64,000 nt of DNA from Nageia nagi (GCA_050084985.1 JBITNC010000002.1:26350001-26414000), one strand, 5' to 3'. Shown: positions 1 through 12,239, counted from the first letter of the stretch. Made by a program: numbers and translations. The notes: generated by a model from the letters alone, not told the origin.

Positions 1-3000
1 TTATCATCAGATAAAACTTTATTTATTACAATGATAGTTTGTAGCTCGACCTCAACCTATTTGATCTTTTGAGTATCAATGATTGTAGCCTAAGCTTTGA
101 GATATTCTATTATTTGATTTGCAACATCAAGCTTAGCTTTTGTTGTTGTTATGCTCTTATCAAACTCTAATTTTTGCTTATCAATCCTTGCAATCAATTC
201 TTTGTTTTTATTTTACAACCTAGCTATTGTTTTGTCTTTAAGGGAGCAATCTTTCTTATACTGATCTATTTTCTTATTTAATTTTTATATCTTAGCTTCC
301 ATTGCTTGAAGATTTTTATCAGTTTCCATTGAAGTATTTACAAGGAATCTTGACTGGTCAATTGTCGATGCACTCTGCATATTTACATCTATTATAGCCG
401 TGAGAGTAATATCTAGTTTCCCTTATTTGAAAGGCATCTATTCTATTTTAATATCTCCTATCTCTGTTACCTTGCTCAAAATTCTTAACTGTTGCTCAGG
501 AAACATAGGATACTTATTAATAAATGTTTCCTAATCAATAGGCTCTACAATTTATGTAGAAAAAATTGATTTTATTTCCTCTTATCAAGCTGTAGGAATT
601 AAAGAATGGAGAAAAGTAATTTCACTTGAAATAAGTGTCTCAACTTGTTGAATAGGTTGTGATTGTCAGGGAGGTGTCAAGTCTTGAACTTCTAGTTCTT
701 ACTCTACCTCTTCCATGATCTTATCTTTGTCTTCAAGTTTATCCATTGAGCTTGAGTCTTTCTTTTTCTTGAATTCATCATCATCATCTCTCAATCCTCC
801 TCCAGGTGTAGTTGCTATAAATCCACTAACTCTAGGTATGCTTCCCTTGCCTTGTTAAATTTGGCTTTGCTCCTTTTTCAAGGTTTGCTCTTGCATCTGG
901 GCTTTTTGTGTAGCACCAATATCCATATCTTGGGGCTCTCTAGACTCTTTGGTATCAAAATGTTTTGCCTCTTTTGCTACCACCTTTGGAACTTCTCCTA
1001 TAACCTTTGATGGTGAAGGTATAGTCATTTGTGACTATGACCTTGTTGTAGTGGTGTGGGGTTTTTTTAAGGCTTCTATTCTTTCTCTAGGATTTATTAT
1101 CTTTGAGCAAGAGTTTGTATTTTCCTTTTCTTCTTTGGATAAGGCTCCTAGGAAGAGGTGGTAGTGTCTAATGGGTCTTGCTCTCCTTTTTTTGGAAGCT
1201 CAACCATGCTATATGGTTGTCCTATATGTACTGGCCTCCCTCCTATAGCAAATTTTTCTTAAAAATGAGGAGGAAGGGGCTATCCCAACTCTGGAAAAGG
1301 ATCTTTGCTATACTCAGCCTCCTAGTACTTATCATATTTGAATTTTTCAAATAATTCACTCTCAATGTGGTGAATTTTTATTGTATACTCAAATCTGAAT
1401 TTTGTAAAATAATGCATTTTATTCGAACCCCACCCAAGATTTGCTAACTAGGTAAGGACCTCTAGGTCGAGGATAAAATCTTGTCTCTTATTTTCCCATT
1501 TCTTATACTTTCTTATTCCCTCAAGGGCCATCCAAACCTTATTCAGGGGTATGAATTTCCAATCAAGGTATATTTCTACTTCCTACTCAATTTTATTTAC
1601 AAAATATTCAATATGAGGCCTACTATCATGGACAAAAGTTGGATGCTTTTTGTTTGACCTTATTACTTAGGTCATTTCTCCTAAAGGGTCATACATCCAT
1701 GTAGCTTCCACCATATCTAATTTGAAATTTTGTACAATGAATTGAGCTATATTATCTTTACATCCTATTTTTAAAAGAGTAAAATTTTTAGAAGTCAGTA
1801 TATCTATAATAGACTTAAAATTACCCTCGAACCCATATTTGCTCTCCATAGACAAATCTATCTTTCCATTTCTATTGAGTACAACTAGGTGATTACATAT
1901 TTGGGTAATAAAAAAGATCTCTCAAAATACCCATACCTGATTATCACGATGTGGCTTCTTAAGAAGTACGAGTCATCAATTTTGTTTCCTCCTTGCAACT
2001 CCCTCATTGTGCTTTTACGTAGTCTACTGAAGAGTTTTTTGATCAAAATTTTTACTATTGTTGCATAGAACTTATCCATAAACTCATAGTAGGATCCATG
2101 CAACTTACTCAAAATTAGTACCATTAAGTTGATTGGTACTGATGTAGCACTGGAATTCATTGATTCAACTGGTAGCCCAGTCTCTATAAGTTTTTCAAGA
2201 TTTTGATGGTCAAAGAGCCACCAAATATATGAGGAGTGTCTGAAGTATGACTTCTCAATTTTGAATAGACACCTCTTTATCTCACCAGTTATGAAAGTTA
2301 GGAAGTCATAGCAGACATGATCCTCTGTAATATTATAAGCCATACGCACCATGATTTCATGTGCTTCAATATGAGTCTTCTTTTCTAGGATAACTACCAA
2401 TGCTTGCAACACTTCTCTATCTTTTTTTCTTTCAAAAAGGGCTATCTGGTAGCTTGGAAAGAGTTTGGCCTTCCTACTGTCTTGGTATCTTCCACTAATC
2501 TAGTTCAACATTTCATCTTGACTGATATAAAAGTCATGCTTCTCCTTTTTTAAATCAATTTGTTTCTTAACATGAAAAGTTTATTCTACTAGAATAGCAA
2601 ATGCTTGGATGATGGAATCAAGAGAGTAATCCAGTACTTCTTCAAACTTTGGTTCTAATACATCTCCCTCTTTTGTGCTTTTGAACATTCCTATTTAGTA
2701 ACCCTTTTGGTGATGTCTATGTGCTAAGGAGTATAACAGCTCAAGGTAAGTAAATGACTCAGAGAATATAATAATCTAGGACCTGATCGATCATGACATC
2801 CCTTTTTGAATGAGCAACTAGGGTTAGCTCTCCATGTGTCCATATGATTGATTACCCCCATCTCAGTATGGTCTATTCCTAGTACATTCTTAAGATATTC
2901 TTCCTGCAAGGAAAGAAAGTTAGCATCGATTTGATCTACTTGAGCTACAGAGGATGACTGAGAAGTTACCATGATATCAACATCCTTCCTTGAACCTTTG

Positions 3001-3100
3001 GTTTTCATTTTTAAAAAAAAGTAATTTAAGCAATGCAAGGTCCTACAACTTTTCTATCTCTGAACACAACTTAGCTTTGAAATCTCTAAATTTTGAATGC
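1..3100 (-). pseudogene. Sense ORF downstream of gypsy integrase, with coiled coil
   Basis: Downstream of the integrase, on the same strand, coding-like sequence runs to the window edge with scattered stops. One open piece (2412-1885, 175 codons) extends upstream in the same frame to about 2700 through two stops. Another open piece covers 1855-1667. Between about 420 and 60 the minus strand reads as a Lys/Glu-rich heptad-like coiled coil with little Pro or Gly. I recognise no enzyme domain. Known plant gypsy elements of the Athila and Tat groups can carry an extra ORF (env-like or of unknown function) near pol, and that is the likeliest class. It could instead be fragments of a neighbouring element, since the frame is not continuous. 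No function is assigned. Confidence 0.45.
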
Positions 3101-3496
3101 TCTAGAAACTTGTGTGCTTGAAATTGGCTAAGTGTTGAACTAAAGGGTATGGGGGGAATTTTATTTGTCCAAGGTTGGTAATATTTCTATTAATGGCAAT
3201 TACTACTTGAGGATCTCGAGACCTGTGCATTATACAAATTGAGATGGCATAGACTAGATAAGTAATTTCAAAGCATGCCAAACTTAATTTGTGGTAATTA
3301 TGTCATGGTTTATGAAATCTAAGGAAATATTTCCTTAAATGCTACCTTATTCAGTTGATAGCTAAGTAGTATGTCAACATTAACTATTGATAAAGCTAAA
3401 TTAAAGTTGATCATTAACGGCTACCTACTTTTTGAAAATTATGCAATTTTTTTTTAAACTATTTACAATATACATTGCTTTACGAGTATTACAAGA

Positions 3497-4640
3497 TCAT
3501 CTCATTACTTGGTAATGTTTCAAATAGATCCCATTGATGGGAATAGGTAATTCCCAGGACTCGATAATATCTTGCAATTTGAATGCATTACTTTGCATGG
3601 CTTGAGTGATTATGTAAGGTTTGCTCCAAAGAGAATCATATTTTTGGTATCTTTTGGGCTTTACTCTTTCCTCATCCCATTTGAGGACAGTATCAACTGG
3701 TTCAAATTTCACTTGAGAATACTTTTTTTTATCAAACCAATTCTTGAAAATGTGTTGGTGATGTTGGAATGACTCATATGCCTTGTTTCGATCTTTCTTC
3801 AATTTCAAGAGTTGATTATATCTAGATTGTAGTGGCTCAAAGTGATGGTCCTCTATTTTTTGCAGGATTTTCAATGCTGGTAACTCTATATGTATTGGCA
3901 ACATAGGTATCCTACCATATACCAATGCATATGGGGATGTCTTTATTATTGATTTTATACTAATCTTATCTACCCATAATGCAAAGCCTAATTGTGTGTG
4001 CTATTATCTAGGATTCCCTTCAATTATTCTCTTGATGATCCAAGTTAGATTTTTGTTAGTTGATTTGGTTAACCCATTACCTTTTGGGTAATAGTTTGAA
4101 GAGAACAACCAATACACTCCATACTAAGCTACAAAGCTTGATAAATTACTTCCAGTAATTATTAGGTCATTATCTAACACAATAGTTTGGGGGGTTCCAA
4201 AGCGAGTGATTATTCTTTTAATCATTTCTATCATCACTTCTTGATCTGCATTTTTACATGGCATAGCCTTTGACCATCTAGTAAAGTAATCTATTATAGT
4301 CAAAATAAACTTATGTTCTACCAATGGATTTAGGTTTATAACACTAATGAAGTCCATCCATTATTAAAAGGGTTCTTTGACTACCATCGATTTGAGAGGT
4401 ATTGCAGCTTGTCTCCTCTTTCCCACAAATCTATTGCACTTGTCACATTCTTGGGCAATCTTGAATGAATCCTAAAATATAGTGGGCCAATAATATCTAG
4501 CTTGTAATACCTTTACTGCTATAGTTGTTCCATAGTAATGCTCACCAGAGAATCCATAATGAAATTCATGCAATATTCTATAAGATTCATCTTGATTCAC
4601 ACATCTAAGTAGGGTTTGATCAAGTTTTCTCTACAAATGG
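3497..4640 (-). pseudogene. Gypsy integrase
   Basis: The minus strand encodes an integrase in pieces. The zinc-binding HHCC module is visible at about 4600-4400: a His pair (LHEFHYG), then CDKC. The catalytic core follows at 4357-4124 with MDFISVINL, TIIDYFTRW (first Asp) and IVLDNDL (second Asp). The C-terminal part at 3925-3497 starts at VYGRIPMLP, the segment that normally follows the core, and ends with a chromatin-facing tail. Stops break the link between the zinc module and the core (about 4360-4370). The enzyme would insert the cDNA into nuclear DNA; this copy cannot. Confidence 0.85.
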
Positions 4641-4856
4641 TCATCTATCATGATAAATTTAAGGGCATACAAATTGAATCTCCTTTGAAATCTATCCAAA
4701 GCTTCAAGGCACCTGCCAGTTTGGAAATGAACCATGATTTGTTTAATCCAATCACTTTCTCAATTGAGTTGTTGTTCATCCTCCATAAAAGTGATCATAT
4801 GTGAAGCTTCAGCTATATTTTCACAAAGAGCCCTACCTCTAATCAACTTGGTTGGC

Positions 4857-5300
4857 TTAATTTCTATCATATTCCATTATTTTAATGATCCATCCACCCT
4901 TTACTTCACCTAGATCTCCTTGTATAATATAATTTCTTACATCTAGATGGATAGTAAATACAAAGATTCTATTATGGGAGACATAATGCTTGAATTTTTT
5001 AAGTCCTTTCATTATGGAAAACACTTGCTTTTCAATAATTGAGTACCTTTGTTGGTGTTGATGTAGTGTTTGACTATGAAAGGTAATTGGATGTTTTTCA
5101 TTATTGTTATCCTTTTGTGTAAGAATTGCAGCAATGCTCCTATCTACTCCATGTGCACAAATGATGAAATCTTTTGACATATCAAGATTTTTAAGCATGA
5201 GAGCTTTTGTTATAGCCTTTTTTTTATTTGAAGGCAAATTTTGCTTCATATGACCAAGAAAATACATCTTTATTTAGCATTGAAGTGATTAGGGATACAA
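4857..5300 (-). pseudogene. Gypsy RNase H adjoining RT
   Basis: An open stretch of 136 codons resembles the RNase H joined to Ty3/gypsy RT. It has the ICAHGVDRSIAAILTQ segment (normally a D-AS-IGAVL motif), PITFHSQTL, then YSIIEKQVFSIMKGLKKFKHY, followed by the downstream FTIHLDVRNYI (normally TDH). It sits between RT and integrase, as expected. Several catalytic-region residues differ from the family pattern, and the frame closes soon after, so it is inactive. Confidence 0.8.
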
Positions 5301-5399
5301 TCTTTGAAAAATTATTGATAAATTTTTTAACAAAATTGATTTGACCAAGGAATGACTGCAAGGCCTTCTTGTTAGAAGGAAGTGGCAATGCTTCTATGG

Positions 5400-6250
5400 C
5401 TTTTACTCTATCTAGATCAATTGCAAGCCCCTCTTTTGAGATAATGTGGCCAAGTAACTTTCTTTGGTTAACTATAAAAATTATTTTTTTGGATTTATTG
5501 AAATGCTAAATTTCATACATCTTTCAAAGACTAGTCATAGATGTTCCAGGTGATCACTTCTACTTTTAGAGAAGAATATGATATCATTTAGATAGATTAG
5601 TATAATCTTATTTATTAGCTCACCAAATGCATGATCCATGGCTCTTTGAAAGGTAGCTCTTGAATTAGAAAGACCAAATGGCATTCTTTGTAAAGCAAAT
5701 GTCTCCCATTTAATTGTAAATGCAAATTTTGAATTGATCTTCATCTTTCACCCAAATCTTATTAAATCTTGAGTAACCATAAATCATTACAAAATAACAA
5801 GCTTCAGCTACTACATGTAGGATATGCTCCATGGGAGGGAGAGGATAATTATCTTTAAGAGATATTTTATTCAAATTTCTAAAATCAACACAAAGTCTAA
5901 TTTCTCCACTTTTCTTTCTAACAGGAATTAGATTTGCAAGGTAAGAAGAATGCTTGATAGGATAAATAATTTTTGAATCAAGAAGCTTGATTAACTCTTG
6001 TTTTATAGCTTCTTCTATTTTTGTTTGATTGATTTTTTTTTTTACTTGTATGGTTTGACCTCTAGTTCAAGCTCAATCATGTGTTGAATGACATCTTTGT
6101 CATATATCTTAAGATCATCATAACTCCAAGAAATTACTTGGGAAAACTTATGATAAATTTGAGACAAAAAACTTTACTATATTAGAACACTCTGAACTAA
6201 TTTTAATATACTTTCTAAGTTCTACTTCCAACTCAACATAATTCTCTTTT
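5400..6250 (-). pseudogene. Gypsy reverse transcriptase
   Basis: Two blocks of RT are clear on the minus strand. At about 6080-5800 the sequence reads IRLCVDFRNLNKISLKDNYP, the fingers/palm block with the first catalytic Asp. At 5744-5535 it reads LQRMPFGLSNSRATFQRAMD, and then IYLNDIIFFSKS. The family motif at the latter place is YLDD, so one of the two catalytic Asp residues has become Asn (YLND). A frameshift lies between the blocks near 5745. Identity as gypsy RT is firm; activity is excluded by sequence. Confidence 0.88.
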
Positions 6251-6679
6251 AGGATGATCGAAGACTTAGCCTTTAGAACATTTTTGAATCAAACAATGTT
6301 TCAAAAGAGAGAAATCCTTTTGGTATAACATTATTTTTGAGTTGAATGACATCTGATTCTTGGAAATAATCAAACATTTCTTGAGTACCAAAAGTGTGAG
6401 CCACTGCTTCATCCATGAGGAAGTTCACAATATGCTCATCGAAGTCAAATACTTACCAAAAGTTAGCAGCATCAGGTATTGAAGGCTTACACTAAACTTT
6501 GACTCCAAAAGCTCCTCTTTTATAATGAACAGGATTATAACATGCCCTTCTTCCAGCAAGTGCATTAACTATTTGGTTATGCCTTCTAGGAATAGATATA
6601 AAATTGATAGCCAAATATGACTCCAATAAATCCCACATTCTATTCTTATAGTTCTTTAGATAATGATGTTTTGCACTAA

Positions 6680-7099
6680 TCTAATTTTTGACCTACTTGA
6701 TTACCAATTCAAAATCACCATGGATGATTAGGCATTTGATACTTATACTAATTGCTTTAGATAACTCTAAATAAAATACTTCATATTCAGCAACATTATT
6801 TGTACAATTCCATGTGAATTGGAAGGAGAATCTTTTGGTAGTTCTCTTAGGAGATTTGAATACCACCCAGCTCCACATCCATGTCTACATCGAAAACCAT
6901 CAAAATTCATAGTCCACACCTCATGTTCTTTATTAGAAATGATTGAGATTGGTTGAGTTTTCTCATATAAATAATAATTTTCCATGCCAACATTTCTAAC
7001 CTGATAATTCAGATCATTTATTGAAAGAACTTTAGTTATTATTAGTGATTTCCTTAGTGTGTCACTTTCAAATACTTCCACTAGTTGTGGATCATTCAT
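6680..7099 (-). pseudogene. Additional RNase H between protease and RT
   Basis: Two overlapping frames together give a type-1 RNase H: MNFDGFRCRHGCGAG (first Asp), then NNVAEYEVFYLELSKAI (Glu) and CLIIHGDFELVIK (second Asp). The AEYE and HGDxELV signatures fit the plant/archaeal-like RNase H (RVT_3) and not the domain fused to gypsy RT, which is present separately at 4857-5300. A frameshift near 6870 separates the halves. Such a second RNase H is established for Tat-lineage gypsy elements. Here it lies upstream of RT, directly after the protease. Confidence 0.75.
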
Positions 7100-7162
7100 A
7101 CAATTTTGTTCATTGATCCTTTTGAGATGGATAGTTTCGGTACCTTTATTCAGAATTTTTAT

Positions 7163-7567
7163 CTATTTGTTTTGGAAAGGAAGAAGAAGATGATTATAGT
7201 CTAAGGCTAGGTATCCTTCCAATTTAGCAGTAAATGCTTTGAAATGACATATTTCGAATAAAGGTGAAAGATCAACTACAATAATATCTTGGACAACATG
7301 AATATTAGGGAAGGCATTCAAGGTTATTTGTACTCCTTTAACACTACCAACTACATCTATTGAGAAAGAATCTAATTGTATGATGCTATTAATACATCTT
7401 GTAATATATAGTTTCATTTCATCTGCAATAGTTTTAGGGGTCATAGTTATTGCAACTCTGCAATCAATCATACAATTGTTCACTATCCAACCTTCTAATC
7501 TTAGAGATAAATAGAAAGGTGGGGGTCTTGTTATACCTATTGGAGCTAGAGGGACAACTTCAAACAT
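7163..7567 (-). pseudogene. Gypsy aspartic protease
   Basis: A 134-codon open frame reads like the plant gypsy protease that frees Gag and Pol parts: PPFYLSLRLEGWIVNNCMID at the start, MTPKTIADEMKL after the active site, and a following beta-rich stretch with IHVVQDIIVVDLSP. The active-site D-S/T-G appears as IDCR, so the Asp remains but the Ser and Gly are lost. It is followed downstream, after a gap, by the extra RNase H. Confidence 0.7.
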
Positions 7568-8559
7568 GGCATAAATAAGATTCTCTTCATTTTTCCTTTT
7601 TTATTATTTCTTAACTTGAAGCTTCTTACAAAAGATCTAATTAACCTAGTATCTTTAATGTATCAAACATAGTGATCCTAGGAGTTTTTTTTTAATTTTT
7701 TCACAATATTGTATGGAGCATATGGGATGGAATTACTTGGTTCCACTTGCTAATGTATTCTAAAATGTTGAGTGGACTTTTATTTATGATAATTAGTAAT
7801 GAAAGGATATCTCAATGTACTAGATCTTTTTTTCTTTAGGACTTCTTTTCTAGTTGCAATAGGGTTTGTTTCACTTGGGGCATTAGTACCCAGATTTGAT
7901 GGAATAGTACCTAAATTAAATGGAACTTGATGATGTTGGTACTAAGGTTAAGCTAAGGGAGTCTTAGCTTTCTTAGGTTCAGGTTGTTCTTGAGTGGAAG
8001 CTTGATATTGCTGAGTAGCTTGAGGTTGTTATGGAATTGTTGAAGAAGTTGCTCTAGTTTGCACATAATTTGCTTATTCTCTAGCATATCTTGGAAGCCA
8101 AAAGTTGACCATTATGAGATCAACAGTAGGATATGATTCAAGTTCCACCATCTAGTTAGAATGTAAGCCCAAATACTGATGTTGATACATCACACATGAA
8201 TCTAAAAAATGAGGATTTGAACATGGTGGACACCACTCTGCAATGTCCAAAGCAATATTATCTACAAAACTAGTCATAACAGTATTTTTAATTATTTTAG
8301 AAAGATTTATCTATTTTGGCTTATTGACCTTGGGTTGGAATTTTAGTTGATACTGATTATCATATCTTATATAATTAAAACCATAATTTTTTCTTTCTTG
8401 TAGAGTGAGCTTATTGGTTATATTCTTGATAGTTACTTCCAACTACCTTATTCTTTCCTCTTCTTGAGATTTAGGTTCAGTACCAGTACTTATGGATGCA
8501 AAAGCAGGTAATGTTGGTAATTAATTTTAGACAATAGGTTTGGAAGGAGGTGGTAAGGC

Positions 8560-9210
8560 AAAAACTCCAAGATGACCTATTTATGGAGCTTGTTTGGGAG
8601 GTAAATTAAAAAATAAAAGCATTATTATTCTAGGTTGCATTTTACTAAAGGACACCAAGTTATGTTTTGCAGTTTTTGCTATTTGGTAAACATGAGGAAA
8701 TGTATCTTCTGACATAACAATAAGCATATTGAGGTCAAGAAGAAATTTTTTTCTATAATACACCAAAGCTTATGCATTTTTTGGTCTAATCCTTGTTGGT
8801 ATGGACTTCCATGTTCTTTCAAATTTGATATTAAAATCATTAATGGATTCATGAGGATGTCTTTTGATACAAGATATGAGGCTAAAAAATGTACTATAAT
8901 CACCATCTATAGAAAATATTTTAATTAAAACATAACATAACTCTCCCCATGAATTTATAAATTAGGGGGTAAGAGTTCTGAACCACTTGGTTGCTTTGCC
9001 TTCAAAAGAGTGTGATAGTAACCTAGTCATCATAGTTTCCTCGATAATATCAAAGATTGAAGCCAACAAAGATACATCTTGATAATGTTCATATGGAATA
9101 TTTTTAGAGCCATCATACTTAGAAAAAACTTTGAAAGTTGCTTGAGGTATAGGAGGTGAATTAGCAACAACAACCAAAGGATGACTATTATTCTAGGCAA
9201 AAAAATTAGC
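8560..9210 (-). pseudogene. Gypsy gag, capsid region
   Basis: The minus strand reads FEGKATKWFRTLTPQF, INSWGELCYVLIKIF and FNIKFERTWKSIP, the typical plant retrotransposon capsid (retrotrans_gag) pattern of W-F-L and an F-x-F motif. Open stretches at 9177-8962, 8906-8679 and 8766-8581 overlap in different frames, so at least two frameshifts are present. The 7570-8560 interval continues towards the protease as low-complexity Gag C-terminus; I could not find an intact zinc knuckle in it. Confidence 0.75.
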
Positions 9211-9430
9211 CATACTTGGAGAATGTGTAGGAGATGAAGGACTTTTTAGGAATGAGTCAAATACAACTAACAGTGGGATTTCCCTTAAAGAGACCATAGG
9301 AGACACAACCCAACAAATCTTTCACCTAGTCCTCCTATGAGAAACTAATAGCTCTTGAAATATAGGTTGTTTAAGGGATTTTCTGGCACTACTTTTAGGT
9401 AGTCTACATTTTGGAGGTGTCATGGTTCAA

Positions 9431-10700
9431 AACATTGAGTGGTTGATAGCAAATTTTCCAATAAGGTTAAAAGAACCTTATAATCTTGAAAGATTTAATT
9501 AATAGCCCACTAGATGAGGCTATCAGGCCCAACTACACCTGCTAAACATAAAATTTAGCTCATGTCCCATTAAGCATGCCAAAAATGGAACTATCTACTA
9601 TTGATCTATATAGCATAACCTCAAAGGGTTTGGTTTGGTCATGTCCTCCACTACCCACAATGGTAGGTTCCTTGGAAGAGTAGAAGGTGGTGGGGATGCG
9701 CTCGTGTTTATTTTCTACTCAATCTCTAGTTTATAGGCCGATTCCTATCTATATTCGAGGTTAAAAGTAATAAAAAAGAAATGAAAAGATAGAGTTACAA
9801 GAAAGAGACAAATAAATAAAAGAGCTAAAATAAAAAATATACAACCCATGCATTGCAACACAGGTAGCAATCCATAGCCAAGATTAATAATAGCAAACTA
9901 TCTCACACTTGGGGTCTCGCAATTGCAATACACAGCCATAATTTGAAGAAAACATTTCACATATAACATTCACATAAGAAATAAATAGCCACTTTGTTGC
10001 AAGAGGGCAAAGCATTATCTATTTGTATTATCATATATGAATAGATCTTACATTATAGGGCAAATTTGCTAAAATATCTAACCTCTTTGATCTCTAAGAG
10101 TTAGCTATGTATACAACTTCCCTCCCTTCTTGGATGGTTAGGTCTCATTAATATACATAATTGCTAGCATTGAATGAAACAACTAAAATAGCACTATTTA
10201 CGTAAATACTACAATTATTTTAGATTACACAATGAATAAGTACCAACAACATGACTATCTAGGAATTTGCAATTTCTAAATAACCATATACATAGAGTCG
10301 TAATTCTTTTGACATGTTGTTGACTACCCTTTCTTTGGCCTTGTAGTTGATTAGAGATAGCACTATAGCTATCTGAGTAGTTATTTGATTGCAAATTTAT
10401 GGGTATGATTTGGTACTATATTCTGTCAGCTGTTATCTACTTCTCTACTATCTTTATGATCTCTACTGTAGATGTCAATAATCAAAGTAATGGTAGTCGA
10501 TAGACATTTTGCTAACTTGGTTCAAGAAGAAACTACCATTGTTATGTGGAAATGAGTTGATGTCGACACATTGATAGGGCCTCGAAGGTAAAGCACTTAA
10601 GATGAAGTGGACCCAAGTGTTCCTCCTTATGCATTATTCTTACCTTTGCTTAGTGGGTTCTATATTCTTCATCTGCGCTTAGTAGATGATTTAGCTCTTT
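9431..10700. other. Non-coding AT-rich stretch upstream of gypsy gag
   Basis: No coding frame of note. On position it should hold the 5' leader and perhaps the 5' LTR of gypsy-1, but I could not find a convincing tRNA primer-binding site or LTR ends. Confidence 0.3.
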
Positions 10701-10702
10701 CA

Positions 10703-11175
10703 AGACCCATTGATTTTAATCAAAAACTATGACATCATCTCTCATAATTTGTGAGCTTTATTGATGATCTTCAAACATCTTCACCCACCATTGCTTGCTC
10801 TGAGACTTGCTAATTTTGATAAAAAAAAAAAACTATGATGTCATCTCTCAGAATGGGTGGGCTCTATTGATGATCTTCAAAAATCTTCACCCACCATTGC
10901 TTATTATAGGACTTGCTAATTTTGATCAAAAACTATGATGTCATCTCTCAGAATTGGTGGGCTTTGTTGATGATCTTTAAAAATCTTCACCCACCATTGC
11001 TTATTCAGAGACCCATTGATTTTGATCAAAAACTATGATGTCATTTCTTAGAATCAATAGGCTCTATTGATGATCTTCAAAAATCTTCACCTACCATTGC
11101 TTTCTCTAGGACCTACTAATTTTGATCAAAAAATATGATGTCATCTCTCAGAATTGGCGAGCTCTATTTGATGTT
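10703..11175. repeat. ~100-bp tandem repeat, about 4.7 copies
   Basis: The phrase AACTATGATGTCAT recurs with its flanks at 10725 (variant), 10831, 10931, 11031 and 11131 (variant AAATATGATG), giving periods of 106, 100, 100 and 100. Each unit also holds TTGATGATCTTCAAAAATCT and ACCCACCATTGCTT. The first spacing is longer because of an extra A run. Units are directly repeated and diverged, and carry no ORF. Confidence 0.9.
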
Positions 11176-11214
11176 TTGGATCTGAATTTATGCAAGTCTT
11201 GGTCACTTGTGTCA

Positions 11215-11606
11215 ACAATTCTTGGACTCTAAAAGAATAAATATAATTCTTGAACATTCTAATTTACATAATTCTCAGGTATTCGTTATAATTCTCTAGG
11301 GTACTCTTAAGAAAATAACATAACTCTTGGGTTCTCATAACTCCTAGGTACTAAAGAATAAAAGAATAAAGAATAACATAACTCTTGGGTATTGTTATTT
11401 ACAAAACTGACACTCTAAGAGAAAGAAATAAGAAGTGGAGGGATTGATAAGAATGAAAGAATACAAGAACTTACAACTCATGGAGACTCTAAGAGAGTAA
11501 TATCTTTCCCAAGCACTCTTATATACATAACTCTCAGGCATTAAAGAATAGAGAATAAAGAATAATTTAGAATTACTCTGATTCAGACTATAATTCTAAA
11601 AGAATA
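11215..11606. repeat. Degenerate short repeats (ATAACTCTTGGG / AGAATAAAGAATAA)
   Basis: Variants of ATAACTCTTGGGT or ATAATTCTCAGGTA recur at about 11268, 11290, 11319, 11376 and 11526, mixed with AAGAATAAAGAATAA runs. Spacing is irregular. No coding sequence. Confidence 0.5.
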
Positions 11607-11905
11607 CATATACCTTAAGTATTTAAGTGAATACGATAACTCCATCTCATGAGCATGCCCCTTGGGTAAAAGGGAGTTGCATGTCATGCCTTTGTACAAT
11701 GGTTAAAAGGGTGATCCAATGAAGATTTTGGCCTATAAATAGAAGGCTCCCTCTTTGTGATCACTCACCAATTTATAAAGCAAATGTATGCTCTAGGATA
11801 GTGTTTAGGATATGAAGTTAGAAGTATTGTAAGAGAGTTATCTTTGTGAATGAAGTAAGATCTTGTTAGTGGATGTACTCCTAGTTGGAGGAACCACTTT
11901 ATATA
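11607..11905 (+). mobile_element. LTR fragment of the copia-1 family, plus orientation
   Basis: This stretch is the reverse complement of the central part of the LTRs at 20577-21077 and 57167-57665. Shared landmarks are ATACCTTAAGTATTTAAGTG, CATGAGCATGCCCCTTGGGT, the TATA region CTATAAATAGAAGG (11733-11746) and GTGGATGTACTCCTAGTTGG. Neither LTR terminus is present and no coding partner lies next to it, so it is a truncated or solo LTR remnant. Confidence 0.85.
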
Positions 11906-12239
11906 TTGAGTCACTTTTTAAGATTGCCTATGGTTAAGTTTTGATGTGATCTTTATAGTTCAATCCCTTCAAGGACAACTAAAGCATCTTAACAAAACTG
12001 ATAAAGATGTGACCAAACCCTAATGCTTTAAGCATGCTTTAACCTTTTCAAAATCAATTTTAATAAAAGTGTGTTTTATTGTGTGGAATGATCCCATTCC
12101 TTACCCTTCCACACTACAATGATATTGTAAAGGATATATCAGCTCTTTATGAACCTAGTTTTCTAAGGGTTTTAACAATAAAAGGTATATAAAAGAGGCT
12201 AAAGATAAAGAGTTAAAGCTTTGTCTATAATTTTATAAC
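11906..12239. other. Unassigned intergenic sequence
   Basis: AT-rich sequence between the LTR fragment and the LINE RT remnant. No frame, repeat or motif that I can assign. Confidence 0.3.

Larger units (their letters stand above)
1..9430 (-). mobile_element. Ty3/gypsy LTR retrotransposon, decayed (gypsy-1)
   Basis: Protein remnants lie in one orientation and in a recognisable order when read on the minus strand: gag (about 9210-8560), aspartic protease (7567-7163), an extra RNase H (7099-6680), reverse transcriptase (6250-5400), the usual RNase H (5300-4857), integrase (4640-3497), and then a long sense ORF (3100-1). Integrase after RT is the Ty3/gypsy order. The left end lies outside the window and I could not place the 5' LTR or primer-binding site, so the right limit at 9430 is approximate. 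Every domain carries stops or frameshifts, so the copy is dead. A second RNase H is known in the plant Tat lineage; its place here, upstream of RT, is unusual. Confidence 0.85.

Noticed and set aside
10703-11175. Regular repeats as a CRISPR array
   Set aside because: The units are contiguous ~100-bp tandem copies without distinct spacers, in plant nuclear DNA.
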